Shown here: positions 25,119 through 33,883 of the stretch, one piece after another
How the letters are laid out: every line of letters starts with the position of its first letter
Numbering within the stretch: position 1 is the stretch's first letter
Assembly (NCBI RefSeq): GCF_036250695.1
Contig: NZ_CP109427.1
Span: 1,054,001 to 1,118,000 of the forward strand
Direction: 5' to 3'
Length of the DNA stretch: 64,000 nucleotides
From: Streptomyces sp. NBC_01497
GTDB lineage: Bacteria; Actinomycetota; Actinomycetes; Streptomycetales; Streptomycetaceae
Position numbers and translations under genes: made by a program
The notes under the pieces: generated by a model
Databases searched by the model: none
Seen by the model: only the letters and a program-made list of their open reading frames with translations
Told to the model about the DNA's origin: nothing

Positions 25119-27109
25119 CAACCCGCCTGGAGAGCTCGGTCGGCGAGGGGGGCGCCGTGCACGTAACGGCCGAGCGCCGTCAGCGGGAACACCTGCCGGT
25201 AGAGGTGGTAGTTGATGGAGAAGTCCCAGGGGAAGCCCGTGCCGGTGAAGTACGGCTCGTCCCACGAGCCGTCCGCCAGCTGGGTCTCGGCGAGGAAGGC
25301 GATACCGCGCTCGACGGCCTTGCTCTCCTCCTCGCCCGCCGCGAGCAGCGCCAGCAGGGCCCACGCGGTCTGGGACGCGGTGGAGGCGCCCTGTCCGACC
25401 CACTTCTCGTCGGTGTAGGAGCGCTGGTCCTCGCCCCAGCCGCCGTCCTCGTTCTGCACGGACTCCAGCCAGGTCACCGCGCGCCGGACGGCCGGGTGGG
25501 TGACGGGCAGGCCCGCCGCGGTCAGCGCGGGCACGACGCATCCTGTGCCGTAGACGTAATTGGTGCCCCAGCGTCCGAACCAGCCGCCGAAGGTCTCCTG
25601 CTCGGCCAGCAGCCACTCGACACCGCGCCGGGTCGCGGGGTGGTGTGCCTTGCCCTCGTACGCCAGCATCTCGACGACGTGCGCGGTGACGTCCGCCGAC
25701 GGCGGGTCGATGACCTCGCCGAAGTCGCAGAACGGGAGCCGGTTGGGGAACGGGCTCATGTTGTCCGCGTCGAACGCGGCCCAGGCGCCGTTCTTCGACT
25801 GCATGCCCAGCGTCCAGCGCGCGCCCCGGGTGACCGCGCCCTCCAGCCTGCCGGCGTCGGGGTGGTTCACCCGCCGCAGCGCGAGGATGACCTCGGCGGT
25901 GTCGTCGATGTCGGGGTAGTTGTCATTGTGGAATTCGAACGCCCAGCCACCGGGGGCCAGTGAGGGCCTGCGGACCTGCCAGTCACCCGGCCGGGTGATC
26001 TCCTCCGTCATCATCCAGTCGGCGGCCTTGACGAGCGCGGGATGGTCCGCCCCCACTCCGGCATCGGCCAGCGCGATGGTGGCGAGGCAGGTGTCCCACA
26101 CCGGGGACTGGCAGGCCTCGATCATCCGGGCGCCGTCCTCGCGCCAGACCGCGAAGCGGTCGAGGGAGGCGAGCCCCTCGCGCATCACCGGGTGCTTGAG
26201 GTCGTACCCCAGCAGGTGCAGCGCCATCAGCGAGTAGACGGCCGGCGGCTGGATGCCTCCCCAGCAGCCGTCGTTCTCCTGGCGTTCGATGATCCAGCGG
26301 GAGGCTGCGCGCATCGCGGCACGGCGTACCTTGCGCGGTGCCAGCTTGCGGTAGGCGTGCAGGACCTTGTCGAGACGCTGGAAGGCTCCGTCCCAACTGG
26401 CCACTCCCGCAAGGGGCTTGGCCGGGTTGGGGTTCGCGGCGTCGGTGTGCAGCTCGTCCAGGGGGAAGGGGGCTGGACGGACCGGGCGGATCGCACCCAC
26501 CACAGTCAGCGGCACGATGGTCTGCCGGGCCCAGCAGCCGAAGTCGTAGACGTTGAGCGGGAGCCACTTGGGGAAGAAGATCACTTCCGGCGGCATCTCG
26601 GGCAGGTCGTCCCACTTCCACCAGCCGAACAGCGCCAGCCAGATGCGGGTGAAGACACGACTCGCCGCGATACCGCCCTGCTCACGCACCCACTCCGAGG
26701 CGCGTGCCATGTGCTCCGCCTCGGGGCGGTCACCCGCGAGCCGCAGGGCGACATACGCCTCGATGGTGGCGGAGAGCTCCCCCGGACCGCCGTGGAAGGT
26801 GGCCCAGGTGCCGTCGGCCCGCTGCTCCCCGCGGATGAAGAGGCCGGCGGCCTGCGTGGTGCGCGCGTCCAGGATGCCGAGGAACTGACGCAGCAGCAGG
26901 TCCTCCGCGTCCATCGTCACATTGGTTTCGAGGTCGCCCTTCCACCAGCCGTCCGGGTCCTGGCAGCTGAGCAGGTGTTCGACACCCCGGAGGGTGGCGC
27001 GCTCGGCGGCCGCCCTCACGTCTTGGGCCGTGGCGGTGGTGGCCGGTACGCCCGTCGAAGCAGCCTCGGATCCCAGGGACCCGGCACTCCCGTCGGTCGT
27101 CGCTGTCAT
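25118..27109 (-). CDS. shc: Squalene-hopene cyclase
   Basis: A 663-residue triterpene cyclase that converts squalene to hopene/hopanol at the membrane. The catalytic DXDD motif is at about residues 400-403 (YPDIDDTAEV). Many QW-type repeats are visible, for example GGWFGRWGTNYVYGTG, QNEDGGWGEDQRSY and LADGSWDEPYFTGTGFP. The N-terminal 35 residues are Thr/Ala-rich and variable. ATG 27109 was taken as start. The length matches family members (about 630-680). The 129-bp gap to the prenyl synthase is the largest inside the upstream half of the operon. Confidence 0.96.
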   Translation of the reverse strand: MTATTDGSAGSLGSEAASTGVPATTATAQDVRAAAERATLRGVEHLLSCQDPDGWWKGDLETNVTMDAEDLLLRQFLGILDARTTQAAGLFIRGEQRADGTWATFHGGPGELSATIEAYVALRLAGDRPEAEHMARASEWVREQGGIAASRVFTRIWLALFGWWKWDDLPEMPPEVIFFPKWLPLNVYDFGCWARQTIVPLTVVGAIRPVRPAPFPLDELHTDAANPNPAKPLAGVASWDGAFQRLDKVLHAYRKLAPRKVRRAAMRAASRWIIERQENDGCWGGIQPPAVYSLMALHLLGYDLKHPVMREGLASLDRFAVWREDGARMIEACQSPVWDTCLATIALADAGVGADHPALVKAADWMMTEEITRPGDWQVRRPSLAPGGWAFEFHNDNYPDIDDTAEVILALRRVNHPDAGRLEGAVTRGARWTLGMQSKNGAWAAFDADNMSPFPNRLPFCDFGEVIDPPSADVTAHVVEMLAYEGKAHHPATRRGVEWLLAEQETFGGWFGRWGTNYVYGTGCVVPALTAAGLPVTHPAVRRAVTWLESVQNEDGGWGEDQRSYTDEKWVGQGASTASQTAWALLALLAAGEEESKAVERGIAFLAETQLADGSWDEPYFTGTGFPWDFSINYHLYRQVFPLTALGRYVHGAPLADRALQAG

Positions 27110-27238
27110 AACTTCCCCTCCGTGCAGTGTTACTTCTGCTGTGCTGGGGTCTCCGCCGTCCGTCTCCGGGCTCGCGACCGGGTCCGGACGGCGACTGCTC
27201 AGGTCAACCCCCAGAAAGGGCAGATATGCGAATGGTGA

Positions 27239-28354
27239 TCATCTCTCTCGTACGACGACGAAGTCGGCGAGCGCCACGAACCGCGCCCGGACTTCTTCCG
27301 GCATGTCCACTCCCGCCAGGGCTTCCACCGCGACGGCGTGCTGCCGACGAGCCTCCTGGGAGGTCCACTCCCGGCCGCCCGCCTCTTCGATCAGCGCTGC
27401 GCGGGTAGCGAATTCTTCCTCGGAGAAGGTCTCGAAATCATTGCTTTTCGCGTCGGCCGCGAGGAGTTCGCCGAGCTGTCGCGACGCGGCGTTGTCCGCG
27501 GCCAGCGCGGCCACCACCGGCAGGGACTTCTTACGCTGCCTCAGGTCGCTCCAGGTCTGCTTGCCCGTGGAGTCGGGGTCGCCCCAGATGCCGAGCAGGT
27601 CGTCGACCGCCTGGAAGGCGAGGCCCAGATGGTGGCCGTACGACTCCAGCAGGTCGGCCGTACGGTCGTCGGCGCCACCCAGCACCGCGCCGATGGAGGA
27701 GGCGCAGGCGAGCAGCGCGCCCGTCTTGTTGCCCTCCATCGTCAGGCACTCCTCGACGGTGACCCGCTCACGGTGCTCGAAGGAGATGTCCTGCGCCTGA
27801 CCGTCGATCAACTTGCGGGTGGCGCTCGTCAGGCGGCGCGTCGCGCGCCCCGCCTCCGGGCTGCCGAGTTCCAGCAGGATCTCGTTGGCCAGCGCGAACA
27901 GCGCGTCGCCCACCAGGATCGCCTGCGCCGGGCCGTGCACCTTCCATACCGTGTCGCGGTGCCTGCGCTGCTCGTCGCCGTCCATCAGGTCGTCGTGCAG
28001 CAGTGAGAAGTTGTGCACCAGCTCCACGGCTACCGCGCCGGGCACGCCCTGCTCGGGCGTCGCGCCCGCGGCCTCCGCCGACAGCAGGGCGAGGGCAGGG
28101 CGCACGGCCTTGCCGCCGTCACCGTCGGCCGGGTTGCCTGCGGCGTCGATCCAACCGAAATGGTAGGCCGAGACGGTGTCCATGGGCGACGCCAGCCGGT
28201 CGACGGCGGCACGCAGCACCGGCGTCGCAAGGCTCCGCCCGCGATCGAGCAGCGCGTTGACGTCCGCGGTGTCGACAGCCATGTCTGCCGGGGGCACAGT
28301 CGGCACGGTCTCTCCTCTTGTTCCAGTACTCGTAGGTGCAGTACCCAGGCTCAT
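27239..28354 (-). CDS. Polyprenyl (farnesyl) diphosphate synthase
   Basis: A 371-residue trans-prenyl diphosphate synthase. The first Asp-rich motif is LLHDDLMDGD (DDxxD, about residue 120), with GKAVRPAL upstream for IPP binding; the second is FQAVDDLLGIWGD (about 240). It should make farnesyl diphosphate for HpnCDE, although chain length cannot be fixed from sequence. The ATG at 28354 overlaps the hpnE stop (ATGA). The first 25 residues are variable and could be translated from a later start. Confidence 0.9.
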   Translation of the reverse strand: MSLGTAPTSTGTRGETVPTVPPADMAVDTADVNALLDRGRSLATPVLRAAVDRLASPMDTVSAYHFGWIDAAGNPADGDGGKAVRPALALLSAEAAGATPEQGVPGAVAVELVHNFSLLHDDLMDGDEQRRHRDTVWKVHGPAQAILVGDALFALANEILLELGSPEAGRATRRLTSATRKLIDGQAQDISFEHRERVTVEECLTMEGNKTGALLACASSIGAVLGGADDRTADLLESYGHHLGLAFQAVDDLLGIWGDPDSTGKQTWSDLRQRKKSLPVVAALAADNAASRQLGELLAADAKSNDFETFSEEEFATRAALIEEAGGREWTSQEARRQHAVAVEALAGVDMPEEVRARFVALADFVVVRER

Positions 28355-29736
28355 GCCGCCTCCTCCAAAGGGTGTTCATGCGGACGGCCGAGCTCGGACA
28401 GGGCGGCGCCCGCGGCGTTCAGGCCACTGCGCACGGCGCCCTCCATGGTCGCGGGCCAGCCGGTCGCGGTCCACGAACCCGCCAGAAAGAGTCCCGGCGC
28501 GTCGGTAAGGGACGCGGGACGCAGCCGCCCCACACCCGGCGCGGGCGCGAAGGTCGCCGTGCGTTCCCGGGTGACGAAGAAGTCCCGTACTCCGGCGCCG
28601 CGCGCGGCGGGCAGCAGCCGTTCGAGTTCGGGAAGGTAGCGCTCTCTCAGCCGCGCCACGGGGGTGTCGATCTCGTCCCCCGCGTCCGACTGGGACAGCG
28701 CCAGGTACTGGCCGTCTCTGAGCCCGGAGGCCTCGGTGCGGTCGAACACCCACTGCACCGGCGAGCCGAGCGCGGCGAAGAACGGCCTGCGCAGCACCGG
28801 GCGGTCGTACACCACATGAACGTTGAGGATCGGCGCGGTACCGATGGCGAGCAGCCGGCCCGGGTCGGCGAGCGCGCCCTCGGGCAGCAGGGCGTGCGCG
28901 TCTCGCTGCGCGACGGCGAGCACGACGGTGTCCGCCTGCAGGGTCTCGCCGTCGAGGCGGACCTGCCAGCGTCCGTCGCTGCCTCGGACGATGTCCGAGA
29001 CGCGGGTGCGCAGTTGGGTACGGACGCCGGCCGCGGCGAGTGCCTTGCCGGCGAGCGTGTCGTGCAACTCGCCGAGCGGCACCCGGGCCCAGCCGATGTC
29101 CGCGGCGCCCGGCTCGGTCAGCAGGCCGGTCTTGAACACCTTGGCGGCGAGCCCCAGCGAGCTCCGCGCGGCCGTGGCGTTGAGGGTGGCCACACCGACG
29201 AGGTCCCACAACGCCTCGACGGTGCGCGGTGACTGGCCGTGGCGCTTGAGCCAGGTCGCGAAGTCGACGTCGTCCAGGGCCGGGTCGTCCGGGTCGAGCT
29301 TCTTCAGTGCCAGTGCCGCGCGGGCCACGGACGCCCGTTCGGCGAGTGAGAGGTGCGGGTAGCGCGCGAGTCCCGCCGTCAGGTGCAGCGGTACGGGCAG
29401 TCCGTTGCGGCGCAGTCTGCCGAGGCGCGGCCTGGCACCGCCGACGTCGAGGACGGGGACGTCGAGCCGGTCCTGCAGGGGCGCGAGCGACGTCCCGTCG
29501 ACCCGGTCGAGGAACCAGCGGTACGCGGTGCAGCAGCGCAGGTACACGTGTTGCCCGTTGTCGACCGTCAGGTCGCCGCGGGTGAACGAGAAGGCGAGGC
29601 CGCCCAGCCGTGGGCGGCCCTCGACCAATGTGACGTCCAGTCCGGCGTCGGCCAGGCGCAGGGCCGCGGTGACACCCGCGAGTCCTCCGCCGACCACCAC
29701 GGCTTGGGCAGGACCTGGATCGTCGGCCGCCGTCAT
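28351..29736 (-). CDS. hpnE: Hydroxysqualene dehydroxylase HpnE
   Basis: A 461-residue FAD-dependent amine-oxidase-fold protein. The FAD Rossmann motif is VVVGGGLAGVTAALRL followed by LVEGRPRLGGLAFSF, and the C-terminal FAD segment is LFLAGSWTATGWPATMEGAV. In bacterial squalene synthesis, HpnE reduces hydroxysqualene, made by HpnC from presqualene diphosphate (HpnD product), to squalene. ATG 29736 lies behind GAGGGGAG; the longer frame to 29931 overlaps hpnD. Gene order hpnC-hpnD-hpnE supports the role. Confidence 0.92.
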   Translation of the reverse strand: MTAADDPGPAQAVVVGGGLAGVTAALRLADAGLDVTLVEGRPRLGGLAFSFTRGDLTVDNGQHVYLRCCTAYRWFLDRVDGTSLAPLQDRLDVPVLDVGGARPRLGRLRRNGLPVPLHLTAGLARYPHLSLAERASVARAALALKKLDPDDPALDDVDFATWLKRHGQSPRTVEALWDLVGVATLNATAARSSLGLAAKVFKTGLLTEPGAADIGWARVPLGELHDTLAGKALAAAGVRTQLRTRVSDIVRGSDGRWQVRLDGETLQADTVVLAVAQRDAHALLPEGALADPGRLLAIGTAPILNVHVVYDRPVLRRPFFAALGSPVQWVFDRTEASGLRDGQYLALSQSDAGDEIDTPVARLRERYLPELERLLPAARGAGVRDFFVTRERTATFAPAPGVGRLRPASLTDAPGLFLAGSWTATGWPATMEGAVRSGLNAAGAALSELGRPHEHPLEEAA

Positions 29737-29845
29737 ACGTGCTCCCCTCGTGCGGTCACGATCAGGGACGCGGCCGGGTGCGTCGGGGTTGCCGTGCGGG
29801 CGGGATGTTGGGCACACGGGCGCGAGCCATCGGCGATGTGCCGCA

Positions 29846-30796
29846 TCAGCCGCGCCCCCTGGTGGTCCGTCGTGAGATGTGGCGGGCGTCGAGACCCGAG
29901 AGCCCGCGCACGGCAACATACGCCTTCTCACGTCCCGGGAGTGACACCCGCCCCCTCAGTACCGCCTCCGGGTCGCGTTCGATGCGGTCGAGGAGGCGCC
30001 GGTAGATACCCGCCATGGCCGCGACGCACGCTCCGCTGCGCCGGTCCAGCAGCGGCAGCAGCTGATAGCCCTCGGCGAACAGCAGCCGGGCCCGGCGCGC
30101 CTCGAAGTGCACGAGGCCCGCGAAGTCCGAGCCGGCGGGCGGGGTGGAGCTGTGGAAACCCTCCGAGCAGCCGAACTTGGCGAGGTCCTCGGCGGGCAGG
30201 TACGTACGGCCGTTCCCGGCGTCCTCGCGCACGTCACGCAGGATGTTCGTCAGCTGCAGCGCGAGGCCGAGCGTGTCCGCGTACGCGAAGGCGCGCTCCG
30301 AGGTGGCGGCCGGGCCACCGCCGAACACACCGAGCGAGAGCCGGCCGATGGCCCCGGCGACACAACGGCAGTAGACCCGGAGCTCGTCCCACGTCTCGTA
30401 CGTCTCGCCGTGCACGTCCATCAGGACGCCGTCGATGAGCTCGTCGAGCGCGTCGATCGGGATGGGGAAGCGGCGTGCGGTGTCGGCGAGCGCGACCGCC
30501 ACCGGGTCGGTGTCGTCCTCCTCCACCGTCCCCTTGCGCACGCGGTCGAGGAGGACACGCGTCTCCTTGAGCCGGGCTTCCTTGGTCTCCGCGTCCAGCG
30601 TTCCGTCGCCGATGTCGTCGACCCGGCGTGAGAGCGCGTACAGCGCCGACATGGCCTGCCGCTTCCCGGCGGGCAGCAATCTGATGCCGTAGGCGAAATT
30701 CCGGGCCTGCTGCCCGGTCACCGCCTCGCAGTAGCGGTAGGCCGCCTGTACCGGCGCGGACGACATGGGTGTCTGTCCCTCCACGTTCCGGCTCAC
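29846..30796 (-). CDS. hpnD: Presqualene diphosphate synthase HpnD
   Basis: A 316-residue member of the squalene/phytoene synthase family. The two Asp-rich motifs are RRVDDIGDG and LTNILRDVREDAGNGRTYLP, the second with the intact NxxRDxxED core for Mg-diphosphate binding. HpnD joins two farnesyl diphosphates to presqualene diphosphate. The GTG at 30796 overlaps the hpnC stop (GTGA); ATG 30766 behind GGAGGG is an equally good start, giving 306 residues. HpnD can be told from HpnC here by this second motif, which is weaker in the neighbour. Confidence 0.92.
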   Translation of the reverse strand: MSRNVEGQTPMSSAPVQAAYRYCEAVTGQQARNFAYGIRLLPAGKRQAMSALYALSRRVDDIGDGTLDAETKEARLKETRVLLDRVRKGTVEEDDTDPVAVALADTARRFPIPIDALDELIDGVLMDVHGETYETWDELRVYCRCVAGAIGRLSLGVFGGGPAATSERAFAYADTLGLALQLTNILRDVREDAGNGRTYLPAEDLAKFGCSEGFHSSTPPAGSDFAGLVHFEARRARLLFAEGYQLLPLLDRRSGACVAAMAGIYRRLLDRIERDPEAVLRGRVSLPGREKAYVAVRGLSGLDARHISRRTTRGRG

Positions 30797-31710
30797 CCCT
30801 CTCTGTGCGCACTTCGCAAGACAGCTCCCACCTCGCGCAGCAACCGTGGCTTGGTGGGCTTGGGCGGTCCGGGGAGCACATCGTGCCCGGCGGCCGCGAT
30901 CGAAGCGAGGGCGGCGCGCCCTCCTGCGACGAATCCGGCGAGCAGCAGCCGGAGTCTGCCGTGAACGCTACCCACCAGAGCTGTGCCTTCGTCCAGCAGG
31001 TCCCTGGCACGCTGCGCCTCGAACGCGATCAGCGTACGCACCGAGGCGTTCGCCGTCGCGGCGGCGAGATCCGCCTCACCGACACGGAAGCGCTTCATGT
31101 CCTCGGCGGGCAGGTAGATCCGGTCCTGGCCGAGGTCCTCGGCGACGTCCTGGAGGTGTTCGACGATCTGCAGCGCCGTACAGACGGCGTCGGAGAGCCG
31201 GACGCGCTCGGGGGTCGCGGTGCCGGTGATGCCGAGGACCAGGCGGCCCACCGGGTTCGCGGAGAGCTCGCAGTAGGCGAGCAGGTCGTCGTAGGTCTCG
31301 TACCTGCGTACGAGCTGGTCCTGGCGGTTGGCGCCGACCAGCCCGAGGAACGGTTCCGGCGGCAGGGAGCAGCGTCGCACCGTGGGCACCAGGGCGCGCA
31401 GCAGCGGGTGTCCCGGCGCGGGTCCCGCTGCCTCGAAGACGCGCTCCAGGTCGGCCTCGAAGGCGTCGAGCATGACACCGCGGTCATCGGCCAGGGCGGG
31501 ATCCACACCGAGGTGGCGGGCGTCGGCTCCACCGGGGGCGAGGTCGCCGTCGCCGATGTCGTCGACGAGGCGGGAGAAACCGTAGACGGCCATCAGATCG
31601 TCACGCCACGCGCGGGGCAGGAAAAACGGGGCGACGGGGAAATTCTCGTCCGTCGCCTTGTCCAGTGTGGCGCGCCCCGGTGCGTCCGGTCGCGCGTCAG
31701 GACCGGTCAC
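30793..31710 (-). CDS. hpnC: Hydroxysqualene synthase HpnC
   Basis: A 305-residue squalene/phytoene synthase-like protein. ENFPVAPFFLP at the start and RLVDDIGDGD are typical of HpnC. The second metal region reads IVEHLQDVAEDLGQDRIYLP, with Gln/Asp variations from phytoene synthases. It converts presqualene diphosphate to hydroxysqualene. It is the first gene of the operon, from the GTG at 31710, with a weak ribosome site; the promoter must lie in the 350 bp upstream. Confidence 0.92.
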   Translation of the reverse strand: MTGPDARPDAPGRATLDKATDENFPVAPFFLPRAWRDDLMAVYGFSRLVDDIGDGDLAPGGADARHLGVDPALADDRGVMLDAFEADLERVFEAAGPAPGHPLLRALVPTVRRCSLPPEPFLGLVGANRQDQLVRRYETYDDLLAYCELSANPVGRLVLGITGTATPERVRLSDAVCTALQIVEHLQDVAEDLGQDRIYLPAEDMKRFRVGEADLAAATANASVRTLIAFEAQRARDLLDEGTALVGSVHGRLRLLLAGFVAGGRAALASIAAAGHDVLPGPPKPTKPRLLREVGAVLRSAHREG

Positions 31711-32058
31711 TGCGGAGTTCCCAATACGGGGACGGCGTAATCCTCGCAGAGCCGGAGATTTTCCGTCATTTCCGTCATATCTCCCGTTCTACACTGCTGA
31801 CCGAATACATCCTATTTCGGACACGCCGCCCGCCCTCCCGAGCAAACACCACCGAGGCAGGCGAGAGGTGCTCAGGGGGAATCACCCCACTTGCCGTGAA
31901 TTCATTGACCAGCTCAGCTTACGTTGTACAACGGGAACGGTCGCGACGGGGGTGTTGCGCGCATTACAAGAACGCTGCGATCCGGGCAACACTTCCCCGG
32001 CACAGGTGACTTGACCCATCTTTGAACGACGCCGCACGGCCGCGGTCAGACGCGCGAA
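31711..32058 (-). promoter_or_regulatory. Hopanoid operon promoter region with repeats
   Basis: A gene-free stretch with much lower GC than its surroundings. It holds a tandem 9-bp repeat TTCCGTCAT (31761-31769 and 31770-31778), 51 bp upstream of the hpnC GTG, and an imperfect 20-bp palindrome CCGAATACATCCTATTTCGG (31801-31820). These are plausible regulator sites for the operon. No clear -35/-10 pair could be assigned. Confidence 0.45.
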
Positions 32059-32087
32059 GACCCCCGCCACGTGGTCCGGCGGGGGTC
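32059..32087 (-). terminator. Terminator of the ABC exporter operon
   Basis: Perfect 10-bp stem GACCCCCGCC / GGCGGGGGTC with a 9-nt loop, 20 nt beyond the stop of the ATP-binding protein gene. Confidence 0.75.
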
Positions 32088-32107
32088 GCGAACGCCCAAG
32101 GAGCCTG

Positions 32108-32911
32108 CTACTTGCCTGTTTCCTTCTCGTAGGCGCGCAGTACCTCTTCGGTGGGTCCGTCCATCAGCAGCTCACCCTTCTCCAGCCACAGCACGCGGTC
32201 ACAGGTGTCCCTGATGGACTTGTTGCTGTGACTGACGAGGAACACGGTGCCGGCTTCCTTCCGCAGTTCCCTGATGCGTTCCTCGGAGCGCACCTGGAAC
32301 TTGCGGTCACCGGTGGCGAGCGCCTCGTCGATCATGAGTACGTCGTGGTTCTTCGCGGCGGCGATGGAGAAGCGCAACCGTGCGGCCATACCCGAGGAGT
32401 AGGTGCGCATCGGAAGCGTGATGAAGTCGCCCTTCTCATTGATGCCGGAAAAGTCGACGATCTGCTGGTACCGGCTCTTGACCTCTTCGCGGGACATGCC
32501 CATGGCGAGGCCGCCGAGGATCACATTCCGCTCACCGGTCAGGTCGTTCATCAACGCCGCGTTCACACCGAGCAGCGACGGCTGGCCGTCGGTGTAGACC
32601 TTGCCGCGCTCCGGCGGCAGCAGCCCGGCGATCGCGCGCAGGAGCGTGGACTTGCCGGAACCGTTCGAGCCGATCAGGCCGATGGCCTCGCCCCGGTACG
32701 CGGTGAACGTCACGCCGCGCACCGCGTGCACCTTGCGCACCCCGCGCGACTCGCCGCCCTTGTCCCGGCGCATGATGCGGCTCAGCGCCGCCGTCGCGCT
32801 GCCCTTGCCGCGCCCGCCGCCGTTGACCCGGTACACGATGTGCACGTCGTCGGCGATCACGGTGGGTACGCGGACGCCCGCGTCCGGCTTGTCCAGAGAA
32901 ATGTCAGCCAC
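32108..32911 (-). CDS. Polysaccharide-type ABC exporter ATPase (Wzt/TagH-like)
   Basis: A 267-residue ATPase subunit. Walker A is GLIGSNGSGKSTLLRA (about 80), the signature is TYSSGMAARLRFSI, Walker B is DVLMIDEALATGD and the H-loop is VSHS. The YSSGM signature and VSHS ending mark the O-antigen/teichoic acid export group (Wzt, TagH). It lacks the extra C-terminal sugar-binding domain of large Wzt proteins. The GTG at 32911 overlaps the permease stop by 8 nt. It should power export of the lipid-linked polymer made by the adjacent enzymes. Confidence 0.9.
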   Translation of the reverse strand: MADISLDKPDAGVRVPTVIADDVHIVYRVNGGGRGKGSATAALSRIMRRDKGGESRGVRKVHAVRGVTFTAYRGEAIGLIGSNGSGKSTLLRAIAGLLPPERGKVYTDGQPSLLGVNAALMNDLTGERNVILGGLAMGMSREEVKSRYQQIVDFSGINEKGDFITLPMRTYSSGMAARLRFSIAAAKNHDVLMIDEALATGDRKFQVRSEERIRELRKEAGTVFLVSHSNKSIRDTCDRVLWLEKGELLMDGPTEEVLRAYEKETGK

Positions 32912-33803
32912 GGCCGTACTGCTCCTCAGCCTTCCAGAAATAGATGAACCCGGCGACGCCCAGGAGCGCCGCCCACCCCAGCCCGTACAGCCAGATGTGT
33001 TCGGGCAGGTTCTCCGCACCGTAACCGTGGATCAGGGCGTAGCGCACCAGGTCCATGTACACGGCGAGCGGATTGTGCTGCAACGCCACTTTGATCCAGT
33101 CCGGCTTCCCCTCCAGCATGACGGGGATCGAGTACATGACGCCGGACGCGTACATCCAGGTCCGCATGACGAACGGCGTCAGCTGCGCGAAGTCGGGCGT
33201 CCTGCTCCCAAGCCTCGCCATGACCATCGTCAGGCCCACGTTGAAGGCGAACTGGAGAGCGAGCGCCGGCAGCACCAGCACCCAGCGGGGTGCGGGATAA
33301 CTGCCGAAGGCGACAGCCGCCGCGACCAGGATGACCATCGAGTACAGCAGTTGCTGGAGCTGCTGGACCGCGATCGACACGGGCAGCGCGGCGCGCGGGA
33401 AGTGCAGCGCCCGCACCAGGCCGAGATTGCCGGAGATGGCCCTGACACCCGCCGTCACGGAACTCTGGGTGAAGTTGAAGATGAAGACGCCCGTGACCAG
33501 GAACGGCACGAACACGTCGTGCGGGATGCCCTTCCGTGTTCCCAGGATCAGCCCGAAGATCAGGTAGTAGACGCAGGCGTTGAGCAACGGCGTCGCCAGC
33601 TGCCAGGCCTGGCCCAGCTTGGCCTGGCTGTACTGGGCCGTCAGCCTCGCGCTGCTGAACGCCACGACGAAGTGGCGCCTGCCCCACAGCTGCCGCACGT
33701 AGTCCGCCAGGTCGGGCCGGGCACCGCTCACCGACAGCCCGTGCCGGGCTGCGAGGTCGGGCAGGGGAGTTCCGTCGTCGGGGGACGGACAGGCGCTGTT
33801 CAC
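32904..33803 (-). CDS. ABC exporter permease (Wzm/TagG-like)
   Basis: A 299-residue ABC-2-type permease with an N-terminal amphipathic part (LADYVRQLWGRRHFVVAFSSARLTAQY, typical of Wzm/TagG) and six hydrophobic segments, for example LATPLLNACVYYLIFGLILG and LYGLGWAALLGVAGFIYFW. It pairs with the ATPase encoded downstream. The GTG at 33803 was taken as start because the sequence upstream in frame lacks family resemblance. Likely product exported: a polyol-phosphate or glycan polymer on a lipid carrier. Confidence 0.88.
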   Translation of the reverse strand: MNSACPSPDDGTPLPDLAARHGLSVSGARPDLADYVRQLWGRRHFVVAFSSARLTAQYSQAKLGQAWQLATPLLNACVYYLIFGLILGTRKGIPHDVFVPFLVTGVFIFNFTQSSVTAGVRAISGNLGLVRALHFPRAALPVSIAVQQLQQLLYSMVILVAAAVAFGSYPAPRWVLVLPALALQFAFNVGLTMVMARLGSRTPDFAQLTPFVMRTWMYASGVMYSIPVMLEGKPDWIKVALQHNPLAVYMDLVRYALIHGYGAENLPEHIWLYGLGWAALLGVAGFIYFWKAEEQYGRG

Positions 33804-33883
33804 GTTCGCACCGTCCTGTGCTGTCGGGGGCGCCCCCGTGCCGGGGGCCTCGTGGCGCCAAGGGCCCCTGAGGTCGGGGCCGC

